Positions 10,938 through 12,283 of a stretch of DNA of 12,283 nucleotides are shown piece by piece. The stretch is from Pseudomonadota bacterium (GTDB lineage Bacteria > Pseudomonadota > Gammaproteobacteria > Xanthomonadales > Rhodanobacteraceae): NCBI GenBank assembly GCA_021783385.1, contig JAJXTX010000052.1, positions 1-12,283 of the forward strand, written 5' to 3'. The first letter of the stretch is position 1; each line of letters starts with the position of its first letter. The notes under the pieces were generated by a model. That model did not search any database and was not told the DNA's origin. It saw only the letters and a list, made by a program, of their open reading frames with translations. The position numbers and the translations under genes are program-made.

Positions 10938-10969
10938 CATGCGCATGATTTGCATCGCGCACCGGTGCG
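10938..10969. promoter_or_regulatory. Two perfect palindromes upstream of the nuo promoter (candidate operators)
   Basis: CATGCGCATG (10938-10947) and CGCACCGGTGCG (10958-10969) are perfect 10-bp and 12-bp palindromes whose centres are 21 bp apart, about two helical turns. If transcription starts near 10886, they are centred near -57 and -78, where activators often bind. I do not recognise either as the site of a named regulator. Confidence 0.35.
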
Positions 10970-10983
10970 TGTCGGGATGGCAT

Positions 10984-11002
10984 ATCGTCACACCGTGACG
11001 AT
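10984..11002 (-). terminator. Hairpin at the pilZ stop codon (possible terminator, no T-run)
   Basis: A perfect 8-bp inverted repeat ATCGTCAC/GTGACGAT with a 3-nt loop spans 10984-11002 and ends at the last base of the pilZ stop codon. It is the strongest hairpin between pilZ and nuoA. On the minus strand it is followed by ATGCC rather than a T-tract, so it may be a weak or factor-dependent terminator, a 3'-end stabilising stem, or a protein-binding dyad. Confidence 0.35.
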
Positions 11003-11355
11003 CACATCGTCTGGGTGGCACGCTCCGAATTCAGCGTGCCGGCCAGAATGTTCTCGATGCGGCTGCGCGCCGCTTCGGCATCGCTCGACTCGTTGAAGTG
11101 GATGCCGATGCCCGCCGTGCGATTGCCCTGCGCGCCCAGCGGGCTGATCCAGACCACCTTGCCGACCACCGACAGCCGCTCGGTCTCCTCGGCCAATGTC
11201 ACCAGCAGCACCACCTCGTCGCCCAGCGAATATTGCTGCGCGGTCGCCGCAAACAGTCCGCCGTGCTTGAGAAACGGCATGTACGCGTTGTACAGCGATG
11301 CGGCGTCCTTGATCTTCAGTGAAATGATGCCCTGGCGGGCGGCCATCGGTTGCAT
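11002..11355 (-). CDS. pilZ: Type IV pilus assembly protein PilZ
   Basis: A 117-residue single-domain PilZ protein. It matches what I remember of Pseudomonas and Xanthomonas PilZ: an ARQGIISL N terminus, YNAYMPFLKHGGLF (22-35), SLGDEVVLLVTL (43-54), VGKVVWISPLGAQGNRTAGIGIHF (64-87) and a C-terminal TQTM like the TxTM of those homologues. In Xanthomonas this PilZ bridges the EAL protein FimX and the pilus ATPase PilB, and it is needed for twitching motility. The canonical c-di-GMP motifs RxxxR and (D/N)xSxxG are absent, so direct c-di-GMP binding is unlikely. The ATG at 11355 has AGGAG 7 nt upstream; the in-frame ATG three codons later is less well placed. The usual neighbour holB is not seen. 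An EAL-domain gene lies 109 bp upstream on the same strand. Confidence 0.9.
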   Translation of the reverse strand: MQPMAARQGIISLKIKDAASLYNAYMPFLKHGGLFAATAQQYSLGDEVVLLVTLAEETERLSVVGKVVWISPLGAQGNRTAGIGIHFNESSDAEAARSRIENILAGTLNSERATQTM

Positions 11356-11464
11356 GCTTGGCTCCTGCCGGACGATCGGGCCGTCCGCTTGATGATGCTG
11401 ATCTTAAGCGCTGCGTGCGGTCGGCACTACTGGGGCAATTCACCCCAACGCATCGCGATGCGAC
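11356..11464. other. Spacer between the EAL-domain gene and pilZ
   Basis: A 109-bp non-coding spacer. It holds the pilZ ribosome binding site near its left end and a short inverted repeat TGGGG/CCCCA (11431-11435 with 11443-11447, 7-nt loop) just after the EAL gene. No T-run follows on the minus strand, so termination here is uncertain. A TAAGAT at 11400-11405 on the minus strand could be a -10 for pilZ, but I see no convincing -35. Confidence 0.35.
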
Positions 11465-12283
11465 TCAGGCGTGCCCGGACTGGCCGCTGAGCAGGGACTG
11501 CCGCTCGCTGACCAGCTGACCCCACGAAACCGGCGGCACCCAGCGCGCGACCCAGCCGACTACGGCGTCCCCCTGCATCGGCCGCGAGATCGAGAAGCCC
11601 TGCAGCTGGTGGCAGCCGAGCGAAGCCAGCAGGTCGCCCTGGGCCGAATTTTCCACGCCCTCGGCGATCACCGCCTTGGCCAGCATGCGCGCGGTGGTGA
11701 TCACCCCGGCCGCGATCGCCATGTTGCGCTCGTCGCTGAGGATGTCGCGCACGAAGCTCTGGTCGAGCTTGATGTGTTCGATGTCGAGTTTCTGGATATG
11801 GCTGAGCGAGGCGCTGCCGGTGCCGAAATCGTCCAGCCCCACGCGGATGCCGCGCCGGCGGCATTCCTCGATCACCACCTTGGCACGCGCGTGGTCCATG
11901 CTCGGACCGGTCTCGGTCACCTCGATGCCGAAGCCCACGTCCATCACGCCAGGATAGGCTTCCAGCGCGGCGTCGATATCGCTGAAGAACAGCGGATGCA
12001 GCAGATGGCGGGTGCTGATGTTGATCGACACCGGCAGCGAGACACCCTGCTGCATCCACGCCTGGCACTGCCTCAGCGCCTCGTCCAGCACATAGCGGCC
12101 GATCGGCCGCGCCAGCTGCGGGTCGTCCAGCACGTGCATGAAACTGGCCGGCTCGATCAGCCCCAGCTCGGCGTCCTGCAGGCGCACCAGCGCCTCCATC
12201 CCGGCCACGCCGTGCAGACCGGGCAGGCCGTCGATGTAGACGATCGGCTGATACAGCAGCCGCAGCTGCGACTGCACCAGGGC
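11465..12283 (-). CDS. EAL-domain protein, probable c-di-GMP phosphodiesterase, C-terminal part (truncated by window edge)
   Basis: The last 272 residues of a longer protein: the frame is open to the right edge, so any N-terminal sensory, GGDEF or receiver domain is outside the window. Numbering from the edge, the EAL domain shows YQPIV (11-15), the EAL motif MEALVR with E30, SINIS with N89, EVTE (121-124), the DDFGTG loop (D151, D152), IKLD with K172, EGVE (208-211) and QGFSISRPM (228-236). These are the metal- and substrate-binding positions of active EAL phosphodiesterases, so hydrolysis of c-di-GMP to pGpG is likely. This differs from FimX-type EAL domains, which are degenerate. A tail of about 36 residues containing VARWVPP and SWGQLVSERQSLL follows the domain and has no recognised function. 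It lies upstream of pilZ on the same strand and may be co-transcribed with it. Confidence 0.88.
   Translation of the reverse strand, partial: ALVQSQLRLLYQPIVYIDGLPGLHGVAGMEALVRLQDAELGLIEPASFMHVLDDPQLARPIGRYVLDEALRQCQAWMQQGVSLPVSINISTRHLLHPLFFSDIDAALEAYPGVMDVGFGIEVTETGPSMDHARAKVVIEECRRRGIRVGLDDFGTGSASLSHIQKLDIEHIKLDQSFVRDILSDERNMAIAAGVITTARMLAKAVIAEGVENSAQGDLLASLGCHQLQGFSISRPMQGDAVVGWVARWVPPVSWGQLVSERQSLLSGQSGHA

Noticed and set aside
10762..10998. 78-codon plus-strand open frame in the pilZ-nuoA spacer
   Set aside because: The product is Arg-rich with no motif and no convincing ribosome binding site, and it lies across the likely nuo promoter and leader. Nothing supports coding.
10729..11001. 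A tRNA or secG upstream of nuoA, as I recall for related genomes
   Set aside because: No T-loop consensus with a matching acceptor stem on either strand, and no SecG-like hydrophobic frame.

Overview
The window is a GC-rich segment in which every supported gene lies on the minus strand. It covers twelve genes of a respiratory complex I (NADH:ubiquinone oxidoreductase) operon, nuoA to nuoL, with nuoL cut by the left edge. Upstream of the operon are a pilZ gene and the 3' end of an EAL-domain gene cut by the right edge. The Nuo proteins are of the proteobacterial/mitochondrial type, with separate nuoC and nuoD and a NuoG without the N7 cluster ligands. Together with a PilZ that closely resembles Xanthomonas and Pseudomonas PilZ, this suggests a gammaproteobacterium of the Xanthomonadales, possibly the Rhodanobacter/Dyella group. 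The assignment is from memory of these families, not from a search.

Layout in transcription order (right to left): EAL-domain protein, C-terminal part (12283-11465); 109-bp spacer; pilZ (11355-11002); a 273-bp spacer with dyad symmetries, a likely extended -10 promoter near 10893-10901 and a leader of about 158 nt with two small hairpins; then nuoA (10728), nuoB, nuoC, nuoD, nuoE, nuoF, nuoG, nuoH, nuoI, nuoJ and nuoK (ending at 1108). A 130-bp spacer packed with inverted repeats follows, then nuoL (977 to the left edge). nuoM and nuoN would be expected beyond position 1. Apart from the nuoK-nuoL spacer, junctions are tight: overlaps of 4-10 nt or gaps of 2-19 nt, so the genes are probably co-transcribed and translationally coupled.

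How the genes work together: NuoE, NuoF and NuoG form the NADH-oxidising module with FMN and Fe-S clusters. NuoB, NuoC, NuoD and NuoI carry electrons to quinone at the NuoB/NuoD/NuoH interface. NuoA, NuoH, NuoJ, NuoK and NuoL belong to the proton-pumping membrane arm. All key cofactor and proton-channel residues I looked for are present, so the complex looks functional. PilZ is a type IV pilus assembly regulator that does not itself bind c-di-GMP, and the neighbouring EAL domain retains a full set of phosphodiesterase motifs.

I see no mobile element, CRISPR array, tRNA or rRNA, and no evidence of a wholly new system. The points most worth a second look are non-coding: the palindromic repeat between nuoK and nuoL, and the dyad-rich upstream and leader region of nuoA. 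The EAL-pilZ-nuo neighbourhood also differs from the gene order I remember for Xylella and Xanthomonas.
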